Of a stretch of DNA of 39,270 bases, positions 9,655 to 18,768 are shown in pieces. Both the position numbers and the translations under genes were made by a program. Origin of the DNA: Acholeplasmataceae bacterium (GTDB lineage Bacteria; Bacillota_I; Bacilli_A; ML615J-28; CAG-698); the NCBI GenBank assembly GCA_012839485.1, contig DUNF01000030.1, positions 1 through 39,270 on the forward strand, read 5' to 3'. Positions within the stretch are counted from its first letter, which is position 1; each line of letters opens with the position of its first letter. The notes under the pieces are model-generated. The model was not told where the DNA came from. It saw nothing but the letters and a program-made list of their open reading frames with translations, and made no database searches.

Positions 9655-11859
9655 TTAAACTGCAGGTACGATTTCTGATGCAGCTACAATAGTTGAAGTT
9701 AATGGGAATGAGTATGATACTCCATCTTTTCTTAACTTGAAGTTATATTGGATAGTTCTTCTAGCGTTAGGAAGTTTTAGAACACGTCCACGACTGCTTA
9801 CATATTCTTTGTCGGCATCGTTAACTAGTTCAAGTGTGATTTCATAGTCACTTAATTCTTGTAATACAAGTAATTCAGCTTCAACTAAGCCCATAAAGTG
9901 ATCCCAATAACCAGCTCTTCTCATTGTTCCTGGACAGTCTTTTCCTGACCAGTTGTTATGTTGGCTAACTGCATCTAATCCTAAGTTGTGTTGATGAAGG
10001 ATATTAGCAACTAGCTTTGCAAGTCTTTGCCATGTTTGATATAGGTCTGCACCTTTATTGATACAAGATTCAATACCAACTGTTAAGTCATTACCACCTC
10101 TATTAGAAATAGTTCTATAAGTAGAATTATAATATAAAGTTGTAGTATAATAGTTACCATTTCTTTCAAAGAACATTAACCCAATTGAAGGAAAATCATT
10201 CTTTGTAGCTTGTCTACCACCAGCAGATGGAACTTGAATTAAACTCTTTTGACCATTGATTAATAAATAGTTATCTGTACTAACGTCAATCATTGGACGA
10301 GGGCGAGTTACATCATATGGAACACCTGTATCTAGGAATGAATAAGTGTTGCTACCACATCCGCAGCCTGCGTGCCATGCAGCACGACCATGTTCAATGT
10401 TTTGCCATGCTTCTGAATCATCTACTGTGTAGTGGAATGATACTTCAGCGCTTGAGTTACAATAGTTAGAAATTGCTTGAGCATTTTCACCTGCTGCGTT
10501 TCCGCCAACGTCATGAACAACAACAAACATTACAGGGTTAGGAATTCCATTTTCATATTCTACATAACCAACTGTTCCTGGTTTCATCCAGTTATAAACA
10601 ACTCTGTGTTCATCAAATAGATATTTATTAATACTTCCATACATTGGATCAACTGGATGTGGTGGGTTTTGAACTGTTTGCCAGCCCACTAGTGTTACGT
10701 TTTGAGCAACTGTTAATGGTTGATTTAAATAGTTGATTAAGTCAGATAAACTTAATTTAATTTCTACAACAGCAATTGCTTCAATATTTGGATTAGATTG
10801 TGAGTAAGCACGAATCTTTGCAAATCCTTTATTTGTATTAACTGTTAGTTGTCCGTTTAAAGGTCTTAATGAAACAGCAGCACTAGGTTCAACTAATTCA
10901 AATTTAAGGTCGTTTTTAGCACTTACAGGATTTAATTGTACTTCTACATCATAAGGTCCACCACTTGTTCTCATATCATCTGGATAGCTAATAGTGAAAC
11001 TTTGTAATGGTTTATAACCAACAACAAGTTGGAAAGTTCTAACTAATTCAGGAGTAGTACCTGATTGAACTGTGATTGTAGCAGTGCCTTCTGCAAGTGG
11101 CATAATAACACCTTTGTTTGTAATTGTGGCAATTGTTTTATCGCTACTTGAACATTCAACACCAAGGCCAATATCTGTTTGGTCTACAATTGTTAATGCA
11201 AGTTCTTCATTTACATAAGCTAAAACTTCAGCACCTTCAGCAATTTCATCTTCACCTGCACTTACTGAGAATTGTTTAACAACATTTACAGTTACTGTAG
11301 CAGTTGATTCTCCATATGTAGCAGTAATAATCGCAGTACCTACTTTTAAAGCAGTAATTTTATTATCTTCGATACTAATGATATCTGGTTTATCGATTGC
11401 ATATAATAGTTCAGCGTCACCAACTAGTTTAGGTTTTAAAGTATACTCTGGATTTGCATCTAAATCTAGATTTACTTCTGAAACTGAGAAAGTTACTTTA
11501 GGTTGAACTGGTGGTTCAACAATCTCCTCCTTAGTTACAGTGATATTGCAAGTATCAGTTTTATCGTTGGCTTTTAAAGTAACTGTAGTGCTTCCTTTCT
11601 TAATTCCAGTAACTTTACCTGTGTTATTAACACTAGCAATTGATGGATCAGCTACTTCATAAGTTATTGCAACAGCTTCACCTTTATCTGTTTTTGCAAC
11701 AGCTTCAATTTGTTTTGTTTCTCCTTCCTCTAGGGTAAGATTTTTTGTTGTTAGTGTAAGAGTTGTTACACTTTCTTCTTGTGGTTTTTCTTTATCCTTG
11801 CAACTTACAAGGAATAAAGCTATAAACAGTAAAAATAATAGTTTTAATACTTTTTCCAT
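9655..11859 (-). CDS. Lipoprotein with Ig-like (Big_2) repeats and an N-acetylmuramoyl-L-alanine amidase domain
   Basis: A 734-residue surface protein. A type II signal peptide ends in LVSC (Cys20), so it should be lipid-anchored outside the membrane. Residues 33-111, 121-195, about 196-280 and about 284-370 look like Big_2-type domains, with ITYEVADPSIASVN and GKVTGIKKGSTTVTL as the clearest signature. Residues about 440-660 are an Amidase_2 (XlyA/CwlA-like) domain: VVVHD (H449), SFHYTVDD, GIES (E597), QHNNWSGKDCPG (H634, K640, C642). The His-to-Cys spacing of 8 matches the zinc ligands of T7-lysozyme-type amidases. It should cut the stem peptide from MurNAc in peptidoglycan. A C-terminal beta-rich tail of about 70 residues is unassigned. 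GGAGG is 4 bases before the ATG. It is divergent from comEA. Confidence 0.85.
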   Translation of the reverse strand: MEKVLKLLFLLFIALFLVSCKDKEKPQEESVTTLTLTTKNLTLEEGETKQIEAVAKTDKGEAVAITYEVADPSIASVNNTGKVTGIKKGSTTVTLKANDKTDTCNITVTKEEIVEPPVQPKVTFSVSEVNLDLDANPEYTLKPKLVGDAELLYAIDKPDIISIEDNKITALKVGTAIITATYGESTATVTVNVVKQFSVSAGEDEIAEGAEVLAYVNEELALTIVDQTDIGLGVECSSSDKTIATITNKGVIMPLAEGTATITVQSGTTPELVRTFQLVVGYKPLQSFTISYPDDMRTSGGPYDVEVQLNPVSAKNDLKFELVEPSAAVSLRPLNGQLTVNTNKGFAKIRAYSQSNPNIEAIAVVEIKLSLSDLINYLNQPLTVAQNVTLVGWQTVQNPPHPVDPMYGSINKYLFDEHRVVYNWMKPGTVGYVEYENGIPNPVMFVVVHDVGGNAAGENAQAISNYCNSSAEVSFHYTVDDSEAWQNIEHGRAAWHAGCGCGSNTYSFLDTGVPYDVTRPRPMIDVSTDNYLLINGQKSLIQVPSAGGRQATKNDFPSIGLMFFERNGNYYTTTLYYNSTYRTISNRGGNDLTVGIESCINKGADLYQTWQRLAKLVANILHQHNLGLDAVSQHNNWSGKDCPGTMRRAGYWDHFMGLVEAELLVLQELSDYEITLELVNDADKEYVSSRGRVLKLPNARRTIQYNFKLRKDGVSYSFPLTSTIVAASEIVPAV

Positions 11860-11962
11860 AGTACCTCCTCTTATTAAAAAATAGTATTAAATATCGTATC
11901 ATAAAATTAGATTAGATATCTCTTCCTTTATAGTATAACATAATTTAGAAAAAAATAAAAGT

Positions 11963-11985
11963 AAAAGGGCTTCCCTTTTTATAAT
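11963..11985 (+). promoter_or_regulatory. Compact hairpin and possible -10 box before comEA
   Basis: AAAAGGG (11963-11969) and CCCTTTT (11973-11979) form a tight inverted repeat with a 3-base loop, directly followed by TATAAT (11980-11985) and then the comEA ribosome site AAAGGAG. No good -35 is seen. It may be a weak terminator or a protein-binding site over the comEA promoter. Confidence 0.35.
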
Positions 11986-12007
11986 ATATAGATAAAAGGA
12001 GTAAGCA

Positions 12008-12538
12008 ATGAATAAAAAGAAAATCATTATTATTGTAAGTGTAGTAGCATTTTTAGTAATAATAGGTATTATAATTAGTCTTATAGATAAGCCTAAAGTA
12101 GAAGATCCAATTGATGATCAAAGAGAAATTATTATAGAGAACATTGTAGTTGAGATCAAAGGTGAAGTTTATAATCCTGGCTTATATATTTTAGAACAAG
12201 GTTCAAGAATTAATGATTTAATTGAATTATCTGGAGGCTTTACTAAAGATGCTAATGGTACAGATCTTAATTTAGCTAAAGTTTTATCTGACGGTGAAGT
12301 TATAATTGTTTCTAAAAAAGGCGCAAGTGGGACAATAATAGAATCAAAGATTATTAACATTAACTATGCAACAGTAGAACAATTAATGGAACTATCGGGT
12401 ATTGGTGAAACTAAAGCAAAAGCAATTGTAACATATCGTGAACAAAATGGTAGATTTAAAAAGATTGAAGACATTATGAATGTTTCAGGTATTTCCAATG
12501 CTCTTTTTGAAAGAATTAAAGAACAAATCACTGTATAA
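12008..12538 (+). CDS. comEA: Competence protein ComEA (DNA receptor)
   Basis: A 176-residue protein with an N-terminal membrane anchor (about residues 5-26), an SLBB-like domain (about 45-105, VEIKGEVYNPGLY) and a C-terminal helix-hairpin-helix pair (about 115-176) with LMELSGIGETKAKAIV and IMNVSGISNALFERI. It binds incoming dsDNA outside the membrane and passes it to ComEC. AAAGGAG lies 7 bases upstream. The 3' end overlaps the start of comEC, and no comEB lies between. Confidence 0.93.
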   Translation: MNKKKIIIIVSVVAFLVIIGIIISLIDKPKVEDPIDDQREIIIENIVVEIKGEVYNPGLYILEQGSRINDLIELSGGFTKDANGTDLNLAKVLSDGEVIIVSKKGASGTIIESKIININYATVEQLMELSGIGETKAKAIVTYREQNGRFKKIEDIMNVSGISNALFERIKEQITV

Positions 12539-14606
12539 AAAGCTTTTAAATAATTATTTTTTATTAGCTTTAGGAATTGTTTTAATTTTACTTTCATTAA
12601 AACACTATTTGGTTGTTTTAGTAACTATTGTTTATTTAATCTATATTTACCAAAAATCAAAAGAAATATTTTATGTAATAGTAGGATTAGCAGTAATTAT
12701 CATTTTGATTTATTTTCTTAAACTAAAAATTACATTAAGAGACCACAATTATTTAGAAGGTCAAATTATTAATATTAAGAAAGGGGATACAAGTCAAACT
12801 CTTACAGTTAAAAAGTCTTGGTTTAAGATGATAGTCTATACTGATTTAGAAACTAAATATAGTGTTTTAGATTATATTAAGTTTCAAGGAGATGAAGTAA
12901 TAATTGATGATGTAAGAGTTCCTTATGATTTTGATTATAAAGAATATTTAAAATATCAAGGAATATCTAAAGTAGTTAGTGCAACTTCAATAATTAAAGT
13001 AAAAAAAAGATTCTCTTATTTATACTTAAGAGAACTGATAACTGGTTATATTGATAAGTTTTTTTCTGAACCGGGAAATATGATTATTAAAGGTTTAGTT
13101 ATTGGTGATAGTAAAAGTTTTACTTTGGATTTTGCCTCCGACTTAAGAATAAATGGGACTTCTCATTTGTTTGCTATTTCTGGTGCTCATGTAAATATTA
13201 TTACTTATTTTTTAATTAAAGTTTTTGCTAGGTCAAAATATCAAGATAAAATAGTTTCTTCACTTTTAATAATTTACCTATTCCTAACAAATTTCTTGCC
13301 TTCAGTATTGAGGGCAGTAATTATGTATTTACTTCATATTTTAAATAAAAAATATCAGTTGCATTTTAAAACTTTAGATTTACTAGCAATTGCTTTTATT
13401 TTAATGATTATCATTAATCCTTTTTATTTTTTTAATTTAAGTTTCCAGTTAAGTTTTATTGTAACGGCTATTATTATTTTGCTTACTTCTTTGATTAAAG
13501 ATAAAAGTTCTTTAATCCAAACAGTTATTATTTCAACTGCAGCTGTTATTGTAACTTTACCAATAATTGCAAATATTAATTCAGAAGTAAATTTACTATC
13601 ACCTTTAGTAAATGTTGTTTTTATTTTCTTAGTTTTAGAAATTTTACTTCCACTTTCTTTTATTATCTTAGTTTTACCTTTTTTAAGTAAATTTTATAAT
13701 TTGTTAGTTCAAGGGTTTATCTTTTTAAATAACCTTTTTGCTAGTCAAATAAAAATAAGTGTACCTCTACCCTATTTTAAAATATATCATTCCTTAATTT
13801 ATTATAGTTTTTTTATTTTGTTTTTTAGTTTAAATAAATTTAAATCAAGAAAAATTGTTTTATCTTTCTTTCTTGTTTTGTTTTCGTTTTTCATTTTGTT
13901 TCATTCATACACTACTAGTTTAAAAGTGACATTTTTAGATCTTTACAATGGTGAATCAATTTTGATTCAAAAAGGAGTCAGTAAAGTTTTGATTGATACT
14001 GGAGCAGGACAAGGAAAGAAAGTAAGCAGTTTTTTAAGAAAATCGGGAATTTACAATTTAGATTATTTAATTATTACTCATGATCATTTTGACCATTATG
14101 GGGAAGCAAAGGATATTTGTGATGCGGTTAATGTAAAAAGGGTTATAACCTCATCAATATCTAAGTTATCTTTTCAAAGGCAAATCAAAATCGGCTCTCC
14201 TTATATTATAAAATTAGGAAAAGATGAATTAATCTTATATCCCCCAGAAAAACAGTATTTAGATGAGAATAATAATAGTGTTATTACTTTTCTAAAAAGC
14301 GAATTAAATTTTTTATTTCTAGGTGATTTAGTTATGACTGGTGAAGAAAGATTGAATGGTTTTAAAGAAAAAATAGATGTTTTAAAAGTGGGACATCACG
14401 GTTCTCAAACAGCAACATCGCCTAATCTTCTAAGTATTTTGAAACCAAAATATGCTATTATTCAAACCGGCAGAGTTAAATCTTTTGGCTTCCCTGATCA
14501 TGAGTTAATTAATAGGTTAAATAATTATCAAATAAAAACATATCGAACTGATCTTCATTACACAATTGTTTATCAAAATAAAAAATTTACTTATCTAAAT
14601 CAATAG
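12480..14606 (+). CDS. comEC: Competence membrane channel ComEC
   Basis: About 708 residues: an N-terminal hydrophobic segment and OB-like domain, the multi-spanning competence domain (about residues 190-460, with the LFAISGAHVNI motif typical of ComEC), and a C-terminal metallo-beta-lactamase domain (about 480-705) with THDHFDHYGE near 532, VGHHGSQTATS and FGFPDHE. It moves single-stranded DNA across the membrane, and the MBL domain is a candidate nuclease for the degraded strand. The start is uncertain. The ATG at 12480 overlaps comEA by 59 bases with no clear ribosome site. An ATG at 12498 has AGGT 7 bases upstream. Translational coupling to comEA is likely. Confidence 0.9.
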   Translation: MFQVFPMLFLKELKNKSLYKKLLNNYFLLALGIVLILLSLKHYLVVLVTIVYLIYIYQKSKEIFYVIVGLAVIIILIYFLKLKITLRDHNYLEGQIINIKKGDTSQTLTVKKSWFKMIVYTDLETKYSVLDYIKFQGDEVIIDDVRVPYDFDYKEYLKYQGISKVVSATSIIKVKKRFSYLYLRELITGYIDKFFSEPGNMIIKGLVIGDSKSFTLDFASDLRINGTSHLFAISGAHVNIITYFLIKVFARSKYQDKIVSSLLIIYLFLTNFLPSVLRAVIMYLLHILNKKYQLHFKTLDLLAIAFILMIIINPFYFFNLSFQLSFIVTAIIILLTSLIKDKSSLIQTVIISTAAVIVTLPIIANINSEVNLLSPLVNVVFIFLVLEILLPLSFIILVLPFLSKFYNLLVQGFIFLNNLFASQIKISVPLPYFKIYHSLIYYSFFILFFSLNKFKSRKIVLSFFLVLFSFFILFHSYTTSLKVTFLDLYNGESILIQKGVSKVLIDTGAGQGKKVSSFLRKSGIYNLDYLIITHDHFDHYGEAKDICDAVNVKRVITSSISKLSFQRQIKIGSPYIIKLGKDELILYPPEKQYLDENNNSVITFLKSELNFLFLGDLVMTGEERLNGFKEKIDVLKVGHHGSQTATSPNLLSILKPKYAIIQTGRVKSFGFPDHELINRLNNYQIKTYRTDLHYTIVYQNKKFTYLNQ

Positions 14607-14623
14607 CAGTATTCTTTAAAATA

Positions 14624-14632
14624 TGGTAAAAT
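14624..14632 (+). promoter_or_regulatory. Possible extended -10 promoter before holA
   Basis: TGG followed by TAAAAT just after the comEC stop, with no recognisable -35 at the usual distance. The same TGGTA-AAT pattern recurs before ymdB and polA. Confidence 0.35.
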
Positions 14633-14650
14633 ATAAACAAGAGGTAAAAT

Positions 14651-15610
14651 ATGGCTAAAGTATATTTGTTTTTGGGAAATGAGGAATATCTAAACAAAGT
14701 CAAAATTGAAAGGCTTATTAAAGAATCTGTAGCTGATGAATACAATATCAACTATTATGATATGGAAGAAAAAAACGTTAGTTTCGCAGTTGAAGATGCG
14801 CAAACTGCACCTTTTTTGTGTGAAGAAAAGATTATTGTTTTAAGACATCCAAAGTTTCTAACAACAGCCAAGTTAGAGATTGAACATGATATTAAAGGAT
14901 TTGTCAAGTATTTAAATAATCCTAGTCCTTATACTACTTTTATTATTGATGCTAGTAAATTAGAACTAGACAATCGTAAGGGAGTAGTAAAAACCTTACT
15001 TAAAGTTGCAATTAAAGAAGAAAGCGAATCATTATCTGATGTTGAGTTTGTAGGTTGGGTAATTAGACAATTTTCTCAAAACAATTTAAAAATCAGTCAA
15101 AGAGCGGCGCAAACTTTTTTAAGTAGAACGGGAACAAATTTAATAAATGCAAGTAATGAAATAGATAAATTAGTTTTATATTGTATGGGTAAAGATGAAG
15201 TTACAGAAGAAGATGTAATAAACTTAACTACAAAAGAATTAGAACAAGATATTTTTAGTTTTACTAACGCAATTATGGAAAAAAATAAAAAGAAGGCAAT
15301 TGAGGTTTATCGTAACCTTGTTGCCACAAACAAATTTGAACCTGTACAATTATTAATTACTTCAAGTAATAATTTGAAAGATTGTTATTTAGTCAAACTA
15401 TTGATGGAGAAAAATTACAAGCAAAATCAAATCGCAGAAAGTTTAGGAGTTTCTCCTGGTAGAGCTTACTACTTAATGCGTGATGCTCGTTCTTTAGATA
15501 AGGAAAGAGCAGCTGAACTTATTCAAAAGTTTGCTGAGTTAGATTTTAAAATAAAAACTGGCCAAATAGAGTCAAATACAGGTTTAGAGTTTTTATTATT
15601 TAGTCTATAA
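14651..15610 (+). CDS. holA: DNA polymerase III delta subunit HolA (YqeN)
   Basis: A 319-residue clamp-loader delta subunit with the N-terminal opening MAKVYLFLGNEEYL and the helical collar at the C-terminus. It opens the beta clamp during clamp loading at the replication fork. GAGGT is 6 bases upstream of the ATG. The order comEA-comEC-holA with rpsT on the opposite strand is the same as in B. subtilis, which strengthens the call. Confidence 0.92.
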   Translation: MAKVYLFLGNEEYLNKVKIERLIKESVADEYNINYYDMEEKNVSFAVEDAQTAPFLCEEKIIVLRHPKFLTTAKLEIEHDIKGFVKYLNNPSPYTTFIIDASKLELDNRKGVVKTLLKVAIKEESESLSDVEFVGWVIRQFSQNNLKISQRAAQTFLSRTGTNLINASNEIDKLVLYCMGKDEVTEEDVINLTTKELEQDIFSFTNAIMEKNKKKAIEVYRNLVATNKFEPVQLLITSSNNLKDCYLVKLLMEKNYKQNQIAESLGVSPGRAYYLMRDARSLDKERAAELIQKFAELDFKIKTGQIESNTGLEFLLFSL

Positions 15611-15630
15611 AAAAAGCCGTTATTCACGAC
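15609..15630 (-). terminator. rpsT terminator, overlapping the holA stop
   Basis: On the minus strand GTCGT and ACGGC pair around a GAATA loop immediately after the rpsT stop, followed by seven T (15609-15615 on the plus strand are A). The hairpin is directly beyond the holA stop, so it may also end holA transcripts. Confidence 0.75.
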
Positions 15631-15900
15631 TTATTTTGGTGCTATTTTATTGATAGCCTTACAAAGATGAGATTTTTTTCTAGCAACTGCGTTTTTATGG
15701 TATACGCCTTTACCTTGAGCTGTGTCAAGTCTCTTAGCTGCTACTTTGTAAAGTTCTAAAGCTTCTGCGTAGTTATCATTAGAAATAGCTAATTCTACTT
15801 TTTTAATAGCTGTACGTACTGATGATTTTAAAGAAACGTTTCTTAGTCTTCTTTTCTCATTTGTAATATTACGTTTAGCTTGTTGTTTAATATTTGCCAT
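15631..15900 (-). CDS. rpsT: 30S ribosomal protein S20
   Basis: An 89-residue basic protein starting MANIKQQAKRN, with the S20 pattern RRLRNVSLKSSVRTAIKK and the C-terminal AARRK-like KKSHLCKAINKIAPK. It is a primary 16S rRNA-binding protein. The start at 15900 follows GGAGG with a 5-base gap. A longer reading from a TTG at 15912 would place the start inside the ribosome site and is rejected. Confidence 0.97.
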   Translation of the reverse strand: MANIKQQAKRNITNEKRRLRNVSLKSSVRTAIKKVELAISNDNYAEALELYKVAAKRLDTAQGKGVYHKNAVARKKSHLCKAINKIAPK

Positions 15901-15926
15901 AGTAACCTCCAATATTTATCTATAGT

Positions 15927-15955
15927 ATTATACCAAATAATTTATAAAAAAGCAA
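15927..15955 (-). promoter_or_regulatory. rpsT promoter
   Basis: On the minus strand TTGCTT (15950-15955), 17 bases, TATAAT (15927-15932), about 17 bases before the GGAGG ribosome site. Confidence 0.8.
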
Positions 15956-15978
15956 GGAAATAAAATCCGAGGTGGAAA

Positions 15979-17067
15979 ATGAATAAAATAAATATCTATG
16001 GTGCTGGCATTTCAGGTATGACAGTAGCCATTTATTTAAAGAAAAGAAATCCCAAATTAGACATTACTTTATATGAAGCTAATGATCGTGTTGGTCAAAA
16101 GATTTTAAAAACAGGAAATGGTAAGTGTAATTTAAGTAATACCGATTTAGACAATGCTAGTAATTATAATAATCCTTCATTTATGAAAGAGGTGTTAAAG
16201 ATAACAAATAGCAATGATTTAAGAGCTTTTGTTTTAGATGATTTAGGCATTGTTTTAAGAGAAGATGATTATGGAAGATTATATCCATATAGCGAAAAAG
16301 CAACATCAGTTTTAACTGCTTACTTACAAAAACTTAAAGAATTAGAGATTAAAGTTGTAACTTCTTTTCGTGGTGATTTAGATTTAAAAGGAATTACAAT
16401 CATCGCAACTGGAAGTTATGCTCAAAGTAAATATACTGGTTATAACTATTTGACTAACTTAGGACATAAAGTAACTGATTTAAATCCAGCCCTAACAACC
16501 CTAAAGGTAAAAGAAGACTTAAGACCTTTGAAAGGCATTCGCTTCAAAGTAAAAGCAAGTATTTTAAAAGGCAATAAAGTTTTATTTAGCGATGAAGGTG
16601 AAGTGCAATTTAGAGAAGATGCCTTATCAGGAATAGTTACTTTAGATCTTTCTCGTTATTATGAAGAAGGATGTGAGGTAAGTTTTGATTTAGTTCCAGA
16701 ATATTCAAAAGAAGAGTTAAAAATACTAAAAGCAAAGTTTAATGATGAAGATCAATTTTTAAATTCACTTTTACCTAAAATGTTAGCTTTAGAAGTTAAA
16801 AAAAGAGGTAATATTATATCTAGTTTGAAAGATTTTAGATTTACCATTTTAGGTTTAAATAGTTATAATGAAGCTCAAATTACTAAAGGTGGTTTAGACT
16901 TAAGAGAAATTGGTTATGATTTTTCTTCTAAAATTAAATCTAACTTGTATGTAATTGGGGAAGTGTTAGATATTGATGCAAGGTGCGGAGGATTCAATAT
17001 TGGCTTTGCGATTATCTCTGGTATAACAGCTGGAAAAAGCATTTTAAGAAAACATAATTCTTTATAA
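15979..17067 (+). CDS. FAD-dependent oxidoreductase of the HI0933/YhiN (BaiN-like) family
   Basis: A 362-residue flavoprotein with an N-terminal Rossmann GAGISG (residues 6-11), an acidic strand end (LYEAN) and the family signature KTGNGKCNLSN, which corresponds to the GGGRCNxTN motif of HI0933-type proteins. The C-terminal GEVLDIDARCGGFNIGFA block is also typical. It is slightly shorter than the usual 390-420 residues. Members are dehydrogenases/reductases of mostly unknown substrate. One clostridial member, BaiN, acts on bile acids, but nothing here supports that substrate. GAGGTGG lies upstream of the ATG. It is divergent from rpsT, and no clear promoter of its own was found. Confidence 0.85.
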   Translation: MNKINIYGAGISGMTVAIYLKKRNPKLDITLYEANDRVGQKILKTGNGKCNLSNTDLDNASNYNNPSFMKEVLKITNSNDLRAFVLDDLGIVLREDDYGRLYPYSEKATSVLTAYLQKLKELEIKVVTSFRGDLDLKGITIIATGSYAQSKYTGYNYLTNLGHKVTDLNPALTTLKVKEDLRPLKGIRFKVKASILKGNKVLFSDEGEVQFREDALSGIVTLDLSRYYEEGCEVSFDLVPEYSKEELKILKAKFNDEDQFLNSLLPKMLALEVKKRGNIISSLKDFRFTILGLNSYNEAQITKGGLDLREIGYDFSSKIKSNLYVIGEVLDIDARCGGFNIGFAIISGITAGKSILRKHNSL

Positions 17068-17083
17068 ATTGAGTTGTTTATAG

Positions 17084-17094
17084 TATAATATAAT
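17084..17094 (+). promoter_or_regulatory. Possible pgsA promoter -10 region
   Basis: Two overlapping TATAAT boxes (17084-17089 and 17089-17094) sit 18-28 bases before the pgsA ATG. The -35 is weak (TTTATA at 17061-17066 with a 17-base spacer). Confidence 0.4.
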
Positions 17095-17111
17095 ATATAG
17101 AAGGTGAATAT

Positions 17112-17714
17112 ATGAATCTACCAAATAAATTAACATTGTTTAGAGTTGCATTAATTCCAGTTATTGTCATTATAGCTTTAATTAGTCCTCTTTATGATAT
17201 TTATATTTTTAAAGAAGTTACAGTAGGAAACTTTATTATTTTAATTGTTTTTTTAATTGCTTCGTTTACGGATTACCTAGATGGACATATTGCAAGAAAA
17301 AACAATCTTATCACAGATTTTGGAAAATTTATGGATCCAATGGCTGACAAAGTCTTAGTAATCTCTACATTACTTATCCTTTTAGAACAAGGTAAGATGA
17401 CCGCTTTTGGTTTTCCTTTAGGATTTGTTTTGATTCTTATTGTAGCTAGAGAATTTATGGTTACAGGAATTAGGTTAATTGCTGTTCAAAATAATGTTGT
17501 GATAGCTGCAAGTAAACTAGGTAAAATAAAGACAGTATCGCAAATGATTATGGTAATATTTTTATTACTTGAATGTTATCCATTTACATTTATTGGGGGA
17601 ACTGCGAAAGACATAACTGCGTTAATATTAATTAGCTTTGCAGGGCTAACTACACTAGTATCAGGAATAGATTACTTTATTAAAAATAAAGATGTAATAT
17701 TAAAATCAAAATAG
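17112..17714 (+). CDS. pgsA: CDP-diacylglycerol-glycerol-3-phosphate 3-phosphatidyltransferase
   Basis: A 200-residue membrane enzyme that makes phosphatidylglycerol phosphate, the first committed step to phosphatidylglycerol and cardiolipin. The CDP-alcohol phosphatidyltransferase motif is complete: D57, G58, A61, R62, G71, D75 and D79. It starts MNLPNKLTLFRV, the usual PgsA opening, with about five membrane segments. GAAGGTG is upstream. It lies 10 bases before recA. In B. subtilis pgsA and recA are also close but separated by cinA, which is missing here. Confidence 0.95.
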   Translation: MNLPNKLTLFRVALIPVIVIIALISPLYDIYIFKEVTVGNFIILIVFLIASFTDYLDGHIARKNNLITDFGKFMDPMADKVLVISTLLILLEQGKMTAFGFPLGFVLILIVAREFMVTGIRLIAVQNNVVIAASKLGKIKTVSQMIMVIFLLLECYPFTFIGGTAKDITALILISFAGLTTLVSGIDYFIKNKDVILKSK

Positions 17715-17724
17715 GAGGAAGAAA

Positions 17725-18708
17725 ATGGCTAAAGAAAAAGAACAAGCTTTGAAGGAAGCCTTCAAGCAAATAGAAAAAGAATATGGTAAAGGTTCTATTA
17801 TGAAACTTGGTGATCACTCAATTGGTGATATCGAAGTTATTTCATCTGGATCTTTAAAATTAGATATCGCACTTGGGGTTATGGGTTATCCAAGGGGTAG
17901 GATTGTAGAGATATATGGACCAGAAGGTTCAGGCAAAACTACTTTCGCTTTACATGCGATTGCTGAGGCACAAAAAGCTGGAGGGTATGCGGCTTTTATT
18001 GATGCTGAGCATGCTTTAGACCCTAAATATGCAGCGGCTTTAGGAGTAGATGTAGAGAACTTAATTCTTTCTCAACCAGATACTGGAGAACAAGCTCTAG
18101 AGATTGCAGAGTACTTAATTAGAAGCGGAGCGATTGATATTATTGTAATTGATTCAGTTGCAGCTTTAGTACCAAAGGCAGAAATTGATGGTGATATGGG
18201 AGATGCCCATGTAGCATTACAAGCAAGACTTATGAGTCAAGCAATGAGAAAGTTAAGTGGTGTTATTTCTAAAACAAAAACAATTGCTATCTTTATTAAC
18301 CAAATTAGAGAAAAAGTAGGAGTTTTCTTTGGTAATCCAGAAACTACAACTGGAGGTAGAGCCTTAAAGTTCTACTCTACAATTCGTTTAGATGTTAGAC
18401 GTATTGAACAATTAAAGAGCGAAGGTGATCCAATAGGTAACTTAACTAGAGTTAGAGTTGTAAAGAATAAAGTAGCTCCTCCATTTAGAGTTTGTGATGT
18501 TGATTTAATTTATGGTAAGGGAGTTTCTCGTACAGCTGAAATTATTGATATGGCAGTTGAAAAAGATATTGTGAAGAAATCAGGATCTTGGTATGCTTAT
18601 AATGATGAGCGTTTAGGTCAAGGAAAAGAAAACGTAAAGAAATATTTAGAAGAGAATCCTAACCTTTCTAAGGAAATAGAAGATAAAGTTAGAGAAGCAT
18701 ATAAATAA
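17725..18708 (+). CDS. recA: Recombinase RecA
   Basis: A 327-residue RecA that forms the filament on ssDNA for homologous recombination and SOS induction. Walker A GPEGSGKTT is at residues 65-73. DAEHALDPKYA, the Walker B strand IIVIDSVAALVP and the DNA-binding loop 2 GNPETTTGGRALKFY are intact. It is about 20 residues shorter than B. subtilis RecA, mainly in the acidic C-terminal tail. AGGAGGA is 5-6 bases upstream. With comEA/comEC close by, it could also integrate DNA taken up by transformation. Confidence 0.98.
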   Translation: MAKEKEQALKEAFKQIEKEYGKGSIMKLGDHSIGDIEVISSGSLKLDIALGVMGYPRGRIVEIYGPEGSGKTTFALHAIAEAQKAGGYAAFIDAEHALDPKYAAALGVDVENLILSQPDTGEQALEIAEYLIRSGAIDIIVIDSVAALVPKAEIDGDMGDAHVALQARLMSQAMRKLSGVISKTKTIAIFINQIREKVGVFFGNPETTTGGRALKFYSTIRLDVRRIEQLKSEGDPIGNLTRVRVVKNKVAPPFRVCDVDLIYGKGVSRTAEIIDMAVEKDIVKKSGSWYAYNDERLGQGKENVKKYLEENPNLSKEIEDKVREAYK

Positions 18709-18734
18709 TAGTCTTGTAATCAAGACTATTTTTT
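18708..18734 (+). terminator. recA terminator
   Basis: ATAGTCTTG (18708-18716) pairs perfectly with CAAGACTAT (18721-18729) around a TAAT loop, followed by a T run to 18734. The stem starts on the last base of the recA stop. Confidence 0.93.
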
Positions 18735-18768
18735 ATAAAATGAGCTAAAAAAGGATATAATCTTTTAA

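Noticed and set aside
9655..11859. Prophage or endolysin origin of the amidase gene
   Set aside because: The amidase domain is phage-like, but the protein has a lipobox and Ig-like repeats, and no holin or other phage genes are nearby.
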